A stretch of 64,000 nucleotides of DNA. Source: an uncultured Alphaproteobacteria bacterium (GTDB lineage: Bacteria > Pseudomonadota > Alphaproteobacteria > HIMB59 > GCA-002718135). The stretch is from contig CACONS010000001.1 of assembly GCA_902628645.1 (NCBI GenBank), forward strand, positions 1-64,000, read 5' to 3'. Made by a program: the position numbers and the translations under genes. This document shows, in pieces, positions 37,413 to 45,756 of this stretch. Below the pieces are notes generated by a model. That model was not told where the DNA came from and did no database searches. It was given only the letters and a program-made list of their open reading frames with translations. The first letter of the stretch is position 1; every line of letters begins with the position of its first letter.

Positions 37413-38180
37413 GTGTTGAATGCTCCAGAAACAGAAATAAGAGAAGGTAAATTTAACCTATTATTAGCTAATTTTGAGGGTCCTATAGATCTTTTGTTAG
37501 TTTTAGCCAGATCACAGAAGGTTGATTTATCTGATATATCTATATCCGAATTAGCTGATCAATATATTAATTTTATTAATCAATATAGAAATATTCATAT
37601 TGAAATAGCTGCAGATTATCTAGTGATGGCAGCATGGCTAACGTATTTGAAATCAAGATTACTATTACCTAAAGAAGAAAAAACAGATGAATATACAGCA
37701 GATGAATTAGAAGAGGCTTTAAAATATCAATTACAGAGACTAGAGGCTTTTCAAAATATTTCTAAAATTTTATATTCGAGACCTCTTGTAAATAGAGATG
37801 TATTTTATGGGGGTTCATCTGAAGGCCTTAAAGTTAAATATAATATAAATTATACTTCTAATTTATATGACTTACTAAAATCATATAGTCATATACTCAA
37901 ATCGAATGATCAGGTAAAGCAATTAACTATTGAGTATTCAGAACTTTATTCAGTTGATCAAGCAGTTAAAAGATTGAAAGGTATTTTTGGTAATATTACA
38001 GAATGGACTAATTTTTTAAATGTGATTCCAAATTTAATCAAAGCTAATAAAACAATTAATAAATCAATAATTTCATCAAATTTTGTTGCCTCTTTAGAGT
38101 TATCTAAAAATGGTTTTATTGATTTAAAACAAGATGAAAGTTTTGGTAACATCTATATAAAATTTAATCAAAATGGATAA
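37413..38180 (+). CDS. scpA: Segregation and condensation protein A (kleisin)
   Basis: ScpA is the kleisin subunit that bridges the SMC dimer in chromosome condensation. The 255-residue protein has the family's N-terminal block FEGPIDLLLVLARSQKVDLSD, then MAAWLTYLKSRLLLP, an acidic linker, and a winged-helix C-terminus ending in a FVASLELSKNGFIDLKQ block that contacts SMC. It begins at a GTG at 37413 or the adjacent TTG (37416). scpB overlaps its last 8 bases. nagZ, often located just before scpA in alphaproteobacteria, is absent here. Confidence 0.92.
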   Translation: MLNAPETEIREGKFNLLLANFEGPIDLLLVLARSQKVDLSDISISELADQYINFINQYRNIHIEIAADYLVMAAWLTYLKSRLLLPKEEKTDEYTADELEEALKYQLQRLEAFQNISKILYSRPLVNRDVFYGGSSEGLKVKYNINYTSNLYDLLKSYSHILKSNDQVKQLTIEYSELYSVDQAVKRLKGIFGNITEWTNFLNVIPNLIKANKTINKSIISSNFVASLELSKNGFIDLKQDESFGNIYIKFNQNG

Positions 38181-38808
38181 TAAAGACATTAAAATTTTAG
38201 AAGCAATATTATTTGCATCAGGTGAGCCACTTGATGAAAATGATCTAAAAGAAAAAATTAAAGATAAAAATAATATAAGTAATCAATTACAAGAAATTAA
38301 AGATTTTTATAAAAATAGAGGTATAAATTTAATTAAAACTGGTAACAAATGGTCATTTAGGACTGCCGAAGATCTCAGTGATGAGTTAACTATTTTTAAA
38401 ACACAGAAAAGAAAATTATCAAGAGCAGCACTTGAAACATTATCTATAATTGCTTATCAACAACCAATAACAAGATCAGAAATTGAAAATATTAGGGGTG
38501 TTCAAATGGGTAGAGGTTCTCTAGATCATTTGATGGAAATAGGTTGGATACGTCCTTCAGGTAGGAAAAGTATACCAGGTAAACCCACTTTATGGTCTAC
38601 CACAGATTTGTTTGTTGAACATTTCGGATTAAATAGTTTATCGGATTTACCTAATAAAGATGAATTAAAGGCAAGTGGTTTTCTTGATAAACGTGCAGCA
38701 ATTGCAACTATTAGTGATCTTGCTAAAAATGATGAAAATTTACAAAGCAATGAAAATTTAGAACAAGATGATGAAAATAATATTGATGATTTTATTCAAA
38801 ATTCTTAG
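38173..38808 (+). CDS. scpB: Segregation and condensation protein B
   Basis: ScpB dimer binds ScpA and regulates the SMC complex. The 211-residue protein has two winged-helix domains: an N-terminal one starting with ILEAILFASGEPL, and a second with RAALETLSIIAYQQPITRSEIENIRG and GWIRPSGRKSIPGKPTLW, the most conserved ScpB region. The last ~35 residues are acidic and probably disordered. Its ATG overlaps the scpA stop by 8 bases, so the two are translationally coupled. tatA follows after 50 bases. Confidence 0.94.
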   Translation: MDNKDIKILEAILFASGEPLDENDLKEKIKDKNNISNQLQEIKDFYKNRGINLIKTGNKWSFRTAEDLSDELTIFKTQKRKLSRAALETLSIIAYQQPITRSEIENIRGVQMGRGSLDHLMEIGWIRPSGRKSIPGKPTLWSTTDLFVEHFGLNSLSDLPNKDELKASGFLDKRAAIATISDLAKNDENLQSNENLEQDDENNIDDFIQNS

Positions 38809-38858
38809 CTAACTTTTTTATTTCTTGTTTTTTTTATTAGTTTCCGTATAAGCGCTTT

Positions 38859-39044
38859 ATGACACCTAGTATTTGGCAATTATTAATTGTACTCGTTATA
38901 GTCCTGCTTCTTTTCGGTAGAGGTAAGATACCTCAACTAATGGGTGATATGGCAAAAGGGATCAAATCATTCAAAAGAGGAATGTCAGACGAAGAAAAAA
39001 AAGAAGATAAAAATTTAGAGAATAAAAACGACGAAGAAAAGTAA
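38859..39044 (+). CDS. tatA: Twin-arginine translocase subunit TatA
   Basis: TatA forms the pore of the Tat pathway, which exports folded proteins. The 61-residue protein has an N-terminal membrane helix (about residues 5-20), the [13 protein letters not shown] hinge and amphipathic helix, and a lysine- and glutamate-rich tail, exactly the TatA plan. tatB follows 5 bases after the stop and tatC 14 bases after tatB. Together with the cysteine-rich cofactor proteins of the window it implies active Tat export, but no obvious twin-arginine signal was found among the genes here. Confidence 0.95.
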   Translation: MTPSIWQLLIVLVIVLLLFGRGKIPQLMGDMAKGIKSFKRGMSDEEKKEDKNLENKNDEEK

Positions 39045-39049
39045 ATGTA

Positions 39050-39364
39050 ATGTTTACTTTTGGTTGGAGTGAAATTTTCTTAATTGGGATAATAGTAGTT
39101 GTAGTAATTGGCCCAAAAGATCTTCCAAAATTCATTAAACAAGTTGGGTCTTTTACAAAATATATTAAAAAAATGTCTTCTGAGTTTAAATCATCTATAA
39201 ATGAAATTGCTGAAGAAGAAGAAATTAAAGAATTAGCTAAATCTGTAAAAGAAGTTAAAAAAATCAAAGATGGTATTAATATTAAAAAAAATTTTGAAAA
39301 TGAGATTAAAGAAGTTCAAGAAACAGTAAAAATGACTGAGGATGAATTTTCAAATAAAAAATAA
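39050..39364 (+). CDS. tatB: Twin-arginine translocase subunit TatB
   Basis: TatB recognises Tat substrates with TatC. The 104-residue protein shows the TatB N-terminus MFTFGWSEIFLIGIIVVVVIGPKDLP, a membrane helix followed by an amphipathic helix, then a charged alpha-helical region rich in Lys and Glu. The N-terminal glutamate in the helix and the GPKDLP motif distinguish it from TatA. It sits between tatA and tatC with very small gaps. The coiled region is shorter than in enteric TatB proteins but typical for alphaproteobacteria. Confidence 0.93.
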   Translation: MFTFGWSEIFLIGIIVVVVIGPKDLPKFIKQVGSFTKYIKKMSSEFKSSINEIAEEEEIKELAKSVKEVKKIKDGINIKKNFENEIKEVQETVKMTEDEFSNKK

Positions 39365-39378
39365 TTAATTGTTTTGTA

Positions 39379-40134
39379 ATGGCTGAAGAAAAATTTGAAG
39401 AAATGTCTCTAATAGGGCACCTTACAGAGTTAAGAAAGAGATTGTTGTGGAGTTTTTTATATATTTTAATAATATTTATTTTTTGCTTTTACTTTGCTGA
39501 TGAACTTTTTGCATTTTTAGCTAATCCTCTTGTAGAACTATTTGATAAAGATAAAGGACAAGGTTTTATATATACTGCTTTACAAGAAGCCTTTTTTACA
39601 GAATTAAAAATTGCATTTTTCTTCGCTTTATTTTTTTCATTTCCATTAATTGCAATACAAATATGGAGGTTCATAGCACCGGGACTATACAAAAAAGAAA
39701 AGAGAGCTTTTTTACCTTACTTAGTTGCGACGCCAATTTTATTTTTTGCAGGCGGTTCCATGGTTTATTATATTATTGCACCTTTGGCATGGTCTTTTTT
39801 CTTATCATATCAAAATCTTGGATCTAGCGGTGTTCCTATTCGATTAGAAGCAAAAATGGGAGAATATCTATCTCTCATGATGCGGTTTATTTTTGCTTTT
39901 GGTCTAGCATTTCAGCTGCCTGTAGTTTTATCATTAATGGCCAGAGTAGGGATGGTAACTTACGAATCCCTTAAAAGATTTAGAAAATATGCAATTGTAT
40001 TAGCATTTTTATCAGCTGCATTTTTAACTCCTCCTGATCCATTTAGTCAAATAAGTTTAGCTTTGCCAATTATATTTTTATACGAAATTTCAATTTATAT
40101 TGCAAAACTAATTCAAAAAAATAAAGATAAGTAA
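39379..40134 (+). CDS. tatC: Twin-arginine translocase subunit TatC
   Basis: TatC is the membrane receptor of the Tat pathway. The 251-residue protein has the conserved N-terminal block MSLIGHLTELRKRLLWS with the substrate-binding residues, six hydrophobic helices, FIAPGLYKKEKRAFLPY in the first half and FGLAFQLPVVLSLMARVG in the second. Length and motifs are standard. It begins 14 bases after tatB and its stop overlaps the serS start by one base (TAATG). This completes tatABC in one operon behind scpAB. Confidence 0.96.
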   Translation: MAEEKFEEMSLIGHLTELRKRLLWSFLYILIIFIFCFYFADELFAFLANPLVELFDKDKGQGFIYTALQEAFFTELKIAFFFALFFSFPLIAIQIWRFIAPGLYKKEKRAFLPYLVATPILFFAGGSMVYYIIAPLAWSFFLSYQNLGSSGVPIRLEAKMGEYLSLMMRFIFAFGLAFQLPVVLSLMARVGMVTYESLKRFRKYAIVLAFLSAAFLTPPDPFSQISLALPIIFLYEISIYIAKLIQKNKDK

Positions 40135-41396
40135 TGCATAATATTAATTTTATCAGAGAAAATCCTACAGAGTTTGATAATCATATGAAGCAAAGAGGGG
40201 AAAAGCCAATATCAAATAAAATTCTAGAACTTGATAAAATAAAAAGAGAAACTCAGACTGTTCATCAGAGTCTATTAGCTGAAAGAAACTCTATCTCTAA
40301 AATTATAGGTAAACTTAAAAGTGAAAATAAAGATGCTTCATCTGAAATGAGTAAAGTTGATGAAATTAAAAATAAAATTAATAATTTAAAAGAACTTGAG
40401 ACAATTAAGGACGAAGAACTAAAAACTATTCTTTCTAGACTTCCAAATATAGCTGATAAAACTGTACCTATAGGAAGTAATGAAGAAGAGAATAAAAAGT
40501 ATAAAGTATGGGGTAAAAAACCAGGATTTGATTTTAATCCAAAAACACATTTTGAATTAGGAGAAAATTTAGGTTTAATGAATTTTGAAACTGCTTCTAA
40601 ATTATCAGGATCTAGATTTGTTTTATTAAAAAATCAACTTTCTAAACTTGAGAGAGCAATAGCAAATTTTATGTTAGACAAGCATACAAATGAAAATGGT
40701 TATGTTGAATATAATTTACCATTTTTGGTAAAAGACGATGCTCTTTTCGGAACAGGACAATTACCTAAATTTGGTGAAGATTTATTTACTGCTGGCGATG
40801 ACCATTGGTTAATACCAACGGCCGAAGTACCTTTAACGAACATTGTTAGAGAAGAAATACTAAATCAAAATCAATTACCTATGAGAGTAACTTCTTATAC
40901 ACCTTGTTTTAGATCAGAGGCTGGTGCTTCTGGTAAGGATACTCGGGGAATGTTAAGACAACATCAATTTACTAAAGTTGAATTAGTTTCAATAGTAGAA
41001 CCACAACATTCAGAAAATGAACTAGAAAGAATGCTTGAAAGTGCTGAAAGTATTCTTCAAGATTTAGACATTCATTATAGAGTTATGACTTTATGCACTG
41101 GTGATATGGGTTTTTCAGCATCAAAAACATATGATATTGAAGTTTGGCTTCCAGGTGAAAATACTTACAGAGAAATTTCAAGTTGTTCTAATTGTAATGA
41201 TTTTCAAGCTAGACGTATGAATACGAGATATAAATTAGAAAATAAAAATATTTATGTTCACACACTTAATGGTTCTGGACTTGCAGTTGGAAGAACATTG
41301 ATTGCTATTCTTGAAAATTATCAAATGGAAGATGGAAATATTAAAATACCTGAAGTTTTAAAAAAATATTTCAATAATTCTGATACTCTTATCTAG
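40134..41396 (+). CDS. serS: Seryl-tRNA synthetase
   Basis: Charges tRNA-Ser. The 420-residue class II enzyme begins with the long two-helix coiled arm (about residues 30-105) that contacts the tRNA, followed by the catalytic core: motif 2 CFRSEAGASGKDTRGMLRQHQF near residue 262, EISSCSNCNDFQARRMN, and motif 3 LNGSGLAVGRTLIAILENYQ near residue 380. It starts inside the tatC stop and its stop shares bases with the GTG start of pcm. surE, often present at this point in alphaproteobacteria, is missing. Confidence 0.97.
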   Translation: MHNINFIRENPTEFDNHMKQRGEKPISNKILELDKIKRETQTVHQSLLAERNSISKIIGKLKSENKDASSEMSKVDEIKNKINNLKELETIKDEELKTILSRLPNIADKTVPIGSNEEENKKYKVWGKKPGFDFNPKTHFELGENLGLMNFETASKLSGSRFVLLKNQLSKLERAIANFMLDKHTNENGYVEYNLPFLVKDDALFGTGQLPKFGEDLFTAGDDHWLIPTAEVPLTNIVREEILNQNQLPMRVTSYTPCFRSEAGASGKDTRGMLRQHQFTKVELVSIVEPQHSENELERMLESAESILQDLDIHYRVMTLCTGDMGFSASKTYDIEVWLPGENTYREISSCSNCNDFQARRMNTRYKLENKNIYVHTLNGSGLAVGRTLIAILENYQMEDGNIKIPEVLKKYFNNSDTLI

Positions 41397-42022
41397 TGCT
41401 TGATGTTAGAAAAATAAGACTGATTCTGGAGTTACGAGAGTCTGGAATTAGTAATGCTGAAGTTCTTTCTGCAATAGAAAAAATTCCAAGAGAGGAATTT
41501 ATTAGTGAAACTTACAGAAATCAAGCTTATGAAAATATTGCTTTACCAATTGAAAACAATCAGACAATTAGTCAACCCTACGTTGTAGCTAGGATGACTG
41601 AATTACTTGATGTAAAAAAAAATCACAAGGTACTAGAAATAGGTACAGGTAGTGGTTATCAATGTGCAATATTATCAATCTTAGCAAGACGTGTATATAC
41701 GATTGAAAGAATTAAGAATTTACATGAAGGTTCAAATAAAATTTTTGATAAATTAAAATTAACTAATATTGTCTCTAAATATAATGATGGTAATAATGGT
41801 TGGGTTGAGCAAGTACCTTTTGATAGAATTATTTTTACTGCAGCATCAAAAAAAATAAATAATGAAATTTTTTCTCATATTGATGATGAAGGGGTTATTA
41901 TTTGTCCTATTGAAAAAAATAACAAGCAAATGCTTATCAAATATATAAAGAAAAATAATGAAATAATTTCTGAAGAATATGATGATGTTTTATTTGTTCC
42001 TAACCTTCAGGGAGTAGTATAG
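41396..42022 (+). CDS. pcm: Protein-L-isoaspartate O-methyltransferase
   Basis: Repairs isoaspartyl residues in aged proteins using SAM. The 208-residue protein has the conserved IENNQTISQPYVVARMTELL block, the SAM motif VLEIGTGSGYQCAILS near residue 80, VYTIERI, and FDRIIFTAASKKI further on, all typical of genuine Pcm. Start GTG 41396 overlaps the serS stop (GTG read within TAGTG). Its last 16 bases overlap the convergent MATE gene. Unlike the Pcm-like protein at 26217, its SAM motif is intact. Confidence 0.93.
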   Translation: MLDVRKIRLILELRESGISNAEVLSAIEKIPREEFISETYRNQAYENIALPIENNQTISQPYVVARMTELLDVKKNHKVLEIGTGSGYQCAILSILARRVYTIERIKNLHEGSNKIFDKLKLTNIVSKYNDGNNGWVEQVPFDRIIFTAASKKINNEIFSHIDDEGVIICPIEKNNKQMLIKYIKKNNEIISEEYDDVLFVPNLQGVV

Positions 42023-43386
42023 CTACTTTTGATTTTTCGAATTTTATTCGAAGAATAAAAATAATATAAGACTCCTATTATCCAATGAACAAGAGTTAAG
42101 CCAAGAAACATATAGATATAGTTTTCTTCTATAAAGTTATTTACAAATAATATTACAACAATAGGTACTAACACAAATCTAAGTATAGCCATGTACATTA
42201 CTATTATAGCTTTTTTTAGACCTTGGAATGATGCATTTGATATAAAAAAAAATGGAAAAGCTGGAAAACCAAGTGCGTATATTTTTAGATATACAGATCC
42301 ATAGTAAATTACTTCTGCATCATCAGTAAATAATCTCATTGAATCTTCAGCTGTTATAAATAAAATTAAACCAGCTATTGTTAAAATAATTACCCCAGTG
42401 ATCATTGCTTTGTTGTAAGTCTCTAAAATTCTTTCATAATTTTTAGCACCAAAATTTTGCCCAACAATTGCAGTTACTGCAGTACTTAACCCTAATAATG
42501 GTAAAAAAAGTAATTGCTCATATCGTCCTGCTGATGAGAAACCTGCAATCGCATCATTACCAAAACGACTAACAAAAAATAATAAAATATAAGATCCAAG
42601 TGCTATCATCATTAATCCCAATGCTGCAGGAATAGCCTGGAATGATATTTCTTTAATTAAACTTAATTTTGGAATTAAATAATTATTTTTAAAATTTTCA
42701 AAAATCTCTGTTTTGGATATTTTATATAGCAAATATAACAGACCAATTATTTGAGATAATATTGTGGCTATTGCTATGCCAGTTATTCCCATTGGTTCAA
42801 ATAGTTCAAAATTAATTATTTTGCCTGTAATTAATATTGGATTTAAAATTATATTTAGAAAAAAACTAAATATTAAAACATTTCTATAACTTATCGTGTC
42901 TCCTTGAGCTGATAAACATGAATTACATACCATTAATAAAAGAATAATAATTGAACCTAGATAAATTACATTCATATATAATGATGAAAGTTTTAGAGTT
43001 TCTGGATCATCATTTATAGACTCTAAAATGATTTTCCCAAAATAAAGTCCAATAATAGTTATCACTAAACCTACTAAAATTGTTACAACAAAAGACTGTG
43101 AAAATGCATGAGTTGCTTTTTGAATATTTTTTTCACCTAATGAATTAGCAACGTTACTTGTTGTGGCAATACTTAATCCTATACCAAGAGCAATAATTAT
43201 AAAATAAACAGGAAAAGTTTGACCTATAGCCGCTAAAGCTGTTTCAGAAATCATTCTCCCTGCAAAAATTGTATCAACTAAAGAATAGAGATTATTAAAT
43301 ATCGTTCCAATAGAGGCTGGTAATGCAATTTTTATAAATAATTTATAAATATCCTCATCTAGTAAATTTATTTTTTTAATACTCAT
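42007..43386 (-). CDS. MATE family efflux transporter
   Basis: Inner-membrane antiporter of 459 residues with about twelve membrane helices in two pseudo-repeats. The N-terminal region (LPASIGTIFNNLYSLVDTIFAGR) and the second-half counterpart (ALGLMMIALGSYILLFFVSRFG) are the characteristic MATE blocks. The family exports cationic drugs and metabolites in exchange for sodium or protons, and the cargo here is unknown. It starts at ATG 43386 overlapping the rlmJ stop by 4 bases and ends overlapping pcm on the other strand by 16 bases. Confidence 0.9.
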   Translation of the reverse strand: MSIKKINLLDEDIYKLFIKIALPASIGTIFNNLYSLVDTIFAGRMISETALAAIGQTFPVYFIIIALGIGLSIATTSNVANSLGEKNIQKATHAFSQSFVVTILVGLVITIIGLYFGKIILESINDDPETLKLSSLYMNVIYLGSIIILLLMVCNSCLSAQGDTISYRNVLIFSFFLNIILNPILITGKIINFELFEPMGITGIAIATILSQIIGLLYLLYKISKTEIFENFKNNYLIPKLSLIKEISFQAIPAALGLMMIALGSYILLFFVSRFGNDAIAGFSSAGRYEQLLFLPLLGLSTAVTAIVGQNFGAKNYERILETYNKAMITGVIILTIAGLILFITAEDSMRLFTDDAEVIYYGSVYLKIYALGFPAFPFFFISNASFQGLKKAIIVMYMAILRFVLVPIVVILFVNNFIEENYIYMFLGLTLVHWIIGVLYYFYSSNKIRKIKSSYTTP

Positions 43387-44213
43387 AAATATCTTAATTT
43401 TGATCTAGTAATATTTTCCTCTTGTTTTAGAATATTTTGAATTTCGTTTATAACTTCTTTAAGATTTTTCATTATAGATCTATTTGTAAAATTTATTAAT
43501 AATAAACCACTTCCTTGCATTCCAATATTGTCTCCATACCTCATTATTGGAACTTCGACATTAATGACATTACTAATACCTTTTTTTCTTATATTCTGTA
43601 TAAATGTATCATTTTCTAATATATCTAAAACAGGGTACCATATTATGATTTTAGATTTTGAAAATAGATTATCGATATTATTAAGTATAAGTTCTACTTT
43701 ATGGAAATCATCTTTTATTTCATATGATGGATCTATAAATACAAAATAATTTTTTTCTTTATCTAGCTTATTAATTATATAATCAAATCCATCTGTATTT
43801 AAAATTTTTATATTAGTATATTTGTTTAAATTTTTTTTTAATAAATCATATTCATTATTGTGAAGTTCACAAAAAAATAATTTATCTTTTTTGCTTGATA
43901 TAGATGATATAAATATAGGCGATCCAGGATAATAATTATTTTTCCCAGTAATTTTAGTTATTGTTGAAAGATAATTTTTAATTAGTATGTTATTACCTTT
44001 ATAATTCTGTAACTTTTTAATTCCATATTTGTACTCTTTATTTTTGTCCATATACTTTGATATATATTTATAAATTCCATTACCAGAATGAGTATCAATA
44101 TAACTAATTGAATTATTTGTCTTTTTTTCGATGTTATATAGATAAAGTAGGACAATATGCTTTATTACATCTGCATGATTTCCTGCATGATATCCGTGTT
44201 TATAGCTAAGCAT
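43383..44213 (-). CDS. rlmJ: 23S rRNA (adenine2030-N6)-methyltransferase
   Basis: RlmJ methylates A2030 of 23S rRNA. The 276-residue protein opens with the hallmark MLSYKHGYHAGNHADVIKH, followed by the SAM-binding YIDTHSGNGIYKY and the catalytic FIDPSYEIKDDF near residue 158. The fit to the RlmJ family is good, though the middle is more divergent and A+T rich than in enteric proteins. It overlaps the MATE gene by 4 bases and diverges from the cold-shock gene across a 128-base region holding the latter's promoter. Confidence 0.9.
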   Translation of the reverse strand: MLSYKHGYHAGNHADVIKHIVLLYLYNIEKKTNNSISYIDTHSGNGIYKYISKYMDKNKEYKYGIKKLQNYKGNNILIKNYLSTITKITGKNNYYPGSPIFISSISSKKDKLFFCELHNNEYDLLKKNLNKYTNIKILNTDGFDYIINKLDKEKNYFVFIDPSYEIKDDFHKVELILNNIDNLFSKSKIIIWYPVLDILENDTFIQNIRKKGISNVINVEVPIMRYGDNIGMQGSGLLLINFTNRSIMKNLKEVINEIQNILKQEENITRSKLRYL

Positions 44214-44263
44214 ATAAATAAAAATATTTCTTGAAATTATTTTCTTATTAGTTATTTAAAGAT

Positions 44264-44293
44264 TTGAATTAATCAATATACGATATTTATATA
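44264..44293 (+). promoter_or_regulatory. Possible promoter of the cold-shock gene
   Basis: TTGAAT (44264-44269) and TATATA (44288-44293) are 18 bases apart, or 17 if TTATAT is taken as the -10. This leaves a leader of about 40 bases before the ATG at 44342. No cold-box element could be recognised. Confidence 0.4.
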
Positions 44294-44341
44294 AGTTAAA
44301 TAAATTTAATCCCCCATACAATAAATAAAGGAGAATAAAAT

Positions 44342-44545
44342 ATGCCAAGTGGTAAAATTAAATGGTTTAATCCAACTAAAGGATATGGATTTATAGAAAA
44401 TGATGATGGAGGAAAAGATGTTTTCCTTCACGTATCAGCTTTAGAAGCTGCTGGTATTGACACATTAGAAGAAGGTATGCCAGTTGAATTTGAAATCGGT
44501 GAAAACCGTGGAAAAGAAAACGCAATCAATATTAAGAAAAAATAA
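44342..44545 (+). CDS. cspA: Cold-shock domain protein
   Basis: Small RNA-binding chaperone (67 residues). RNA-binding motifs RNP1 (KGYGFIE, residues 14-20) and RNP2 (VFLHVSAL) are intact, with the KWFNPTKG start and a C-terminal NIKKK. These proteins melt RNA structure and can act at normal or low temperature. AAAGGAG at 44330-44336 gives a strong ribosome binding site, and several CGT codons suggest high expression. The PnuC-like small membrane gene begins 7 bases after the stop. The exact paralogue (CspA, CspE and so on) is not resolvable. Confidence 0.94.
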   Translation: MPSGKIKWFNPTKGYGFIENDDGGKDVFLHVSALEAAGIDTLEEGMPVEFEIGENRGKENAINIKKK

Positions 44546-44552
44546 TATTTAA

Positions 44553-44780
44553 TTGAATTCAAACAAACTTTTAGAATGGATTGGCGTTACGACAGCTATC
44601 CTTTATTCCCTACTAGTTGCATTTAATATTGGATTAGAATTTATAGGTTTTTCATTATTATTGTTTTCAGCATTAATAATTGGAATATGGGCTTATAAAT
44701 TAAAACACAATGGAATTTTGTTCTTACAATTTTTCTATGCCGGAGCAGGTATCATCGGAATGTATAGATGGTTTGGATAA
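44553..44780 (+). CDS. Small PnuC-like membrane protein
   Basis: The 75-residue protein has three hydrophobic helices (about 8-26, 28-47 and 53-72) and the ending FLQFFYAGAGIIGMYRWFG, which resembles small PnuC-related (nicotinamide riboside transporter-like) fragments in marine alphaproteobacteria. It is far too short to be a full PnuC carrier (about 200 residues with 6-7 helices). The start is a TTG at 44553. Its end overlaps the following EF-hand gene by 13 bases. The role is unknown, and I name only the resemblance. Confidence 0.6.
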   Translation: MNSNKLLEWIGVTTAILYSLLVAFNIGLEFIGFSLLLFSALIIGIWAYKLKHNGILFLQFFYAGAGIIGMYRWFG

Positions 44781-45016
44781 ATACAATTCTTTTATTTTTA
44801 CTCTTATATTCTTCATCTTCATTTCCTATTGAACTTAATCAAGAAGAAGAGATTTATTTTAATTTTGTAGATTTAAATAATGATGGAGTTATTTCATATG
44901 AAGAAATTAAACAATCATTAAATTTACTTTTTCAAATTATAGATTTAAATCAAGATAATAAGATTTCTAAAAATGAAATATATGAATTAAAAAGTATAGT
45001 TGAATCTTTAAGATGA
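44768..45016 (+). CDS. EF-hand calcium-binding protein, probably exported
   Basis: The 82-residue protein begins with a hydrophobic stretch (residues 3-14) that looks like a signal peptide or anchor, then carries two consecutive EF-hand loops. The first is DLNNDGVISYEE at 35-46 and the second DLNQDNKISKNE at 59-70. In both, positions 1, 3, 5, 9 and 12 have calcium-liganding residues, and loop 2 has Asn instead of Gly at position 6. It therefore probably binds calcium in the periplasm. Its partner is unknown. It overlaps the PnuC-like gene and the djlA-like gene. Confidence 0.75.
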   Translation: MVWINTILLFLLLYSSSSFPIELNQEEEIYFNFVDLNNDGVISYEEIKQSLNLLFQIIDLNQDNKISKNEIYELKSIVESLR

Positions 45017-45756
45017 GTGTTTGGGGAAGAGTTATTGGTGGAGCAGCAGGATTTGCATTAGGCGGGCCTATAGGCGCTATCCTAGGTGTGATGGCTGGAG
45101 GTGCTTTTGATAGAAGATCTAAATCAAGATCATCATTTAATTTTAATCGAATAAATAATAATCAAAAACAACAAATTTTTACATTAAGTTTTATTATTTT
45201 AGCGGCAAAATTAGCTAAGTCAGATGGCATTGTATCAGATGATGAAATCAGAGCATTTAAAGAAAAATTTAAAGTTCCAAAGTCTGAAATTCCTAAAATT
45301 GCAAAAATATTTAATGAAGCAAAAAAAGATACGTATGGTTATAAAAAGATTGCAAATCAAGTAGGAAATTTATTTTCAACTAATAAAATTTTATTAGAAG
45401 AATTATTAAATAATTTATTTTACATTGCAGCATCTGATGGAAAGGTATCTATAAGTGAAATAGATTTTTTAAGATCAATTTCCAAATCTTTTAAATTTAG
45501 CGAAAAGGATTTTCAAAGAATTTTTCAATCAAATTTAAATAATAGTGAATCTGACCCTTACAAAATATTAGGTGTGAATAGATCGAGCACTGATAATGAC
45601 ATAAGAAAAAAATGGATAAAATTAAATAAGGAACATCACCCAGATAATTTAATTGCTAAAGGTATGCCGAAAGAATTTATAAAACAATCTAATAAGGAGT
45701 TAGCAGCAATTAATATTGCATATGATAAAATAAAAGAAATTAGAGGAATTTCTTGA
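45013..45756 (+). CDS. djlA: DjlA-like co-chaperone (TerB and DnaJ domains)
   Basis: The 247-residue protein has three parts. A glycine-rich N-terminal segment (residues 1-31) is a likely membrane anchor. A central helical TerB-like domain (about 50-175) carries SDGIVSDDEI and SDGKVSISEI. A C-terminal J-domain begins DPYKILGVNRSST with HHPDN near residue 210, the HPD signature that stimulates DnaK. This is the plan of DjlA. The start overlaps the EF-hand gene by 4 bases (ATGA), and the dehydratase gene starts within the stop codon. Its client is unknown. Confidence 0.88.
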   Translation: MSVWGRVIGGAAGFALGGPIGAILGVMAGGAFDRRSKSRSSFNFNRINNNQKQQIFTLSFIILAAKLAKSDGIVSDDEIRAFKEKFKVPKSEIPKIAKIFNEAKKDTYGYKKIANQVGNLFSTNKILLEELLNNLFYIAASDGKVSISEIDFLRSISKSFKFSEKDFQRIFQSNLNNSESDPYKILGVNRSSTDNDIRKKWIKLNKEHHPDNLIAKGMPKEFIKQSNKELAAINIAYDKIKEIRGIS

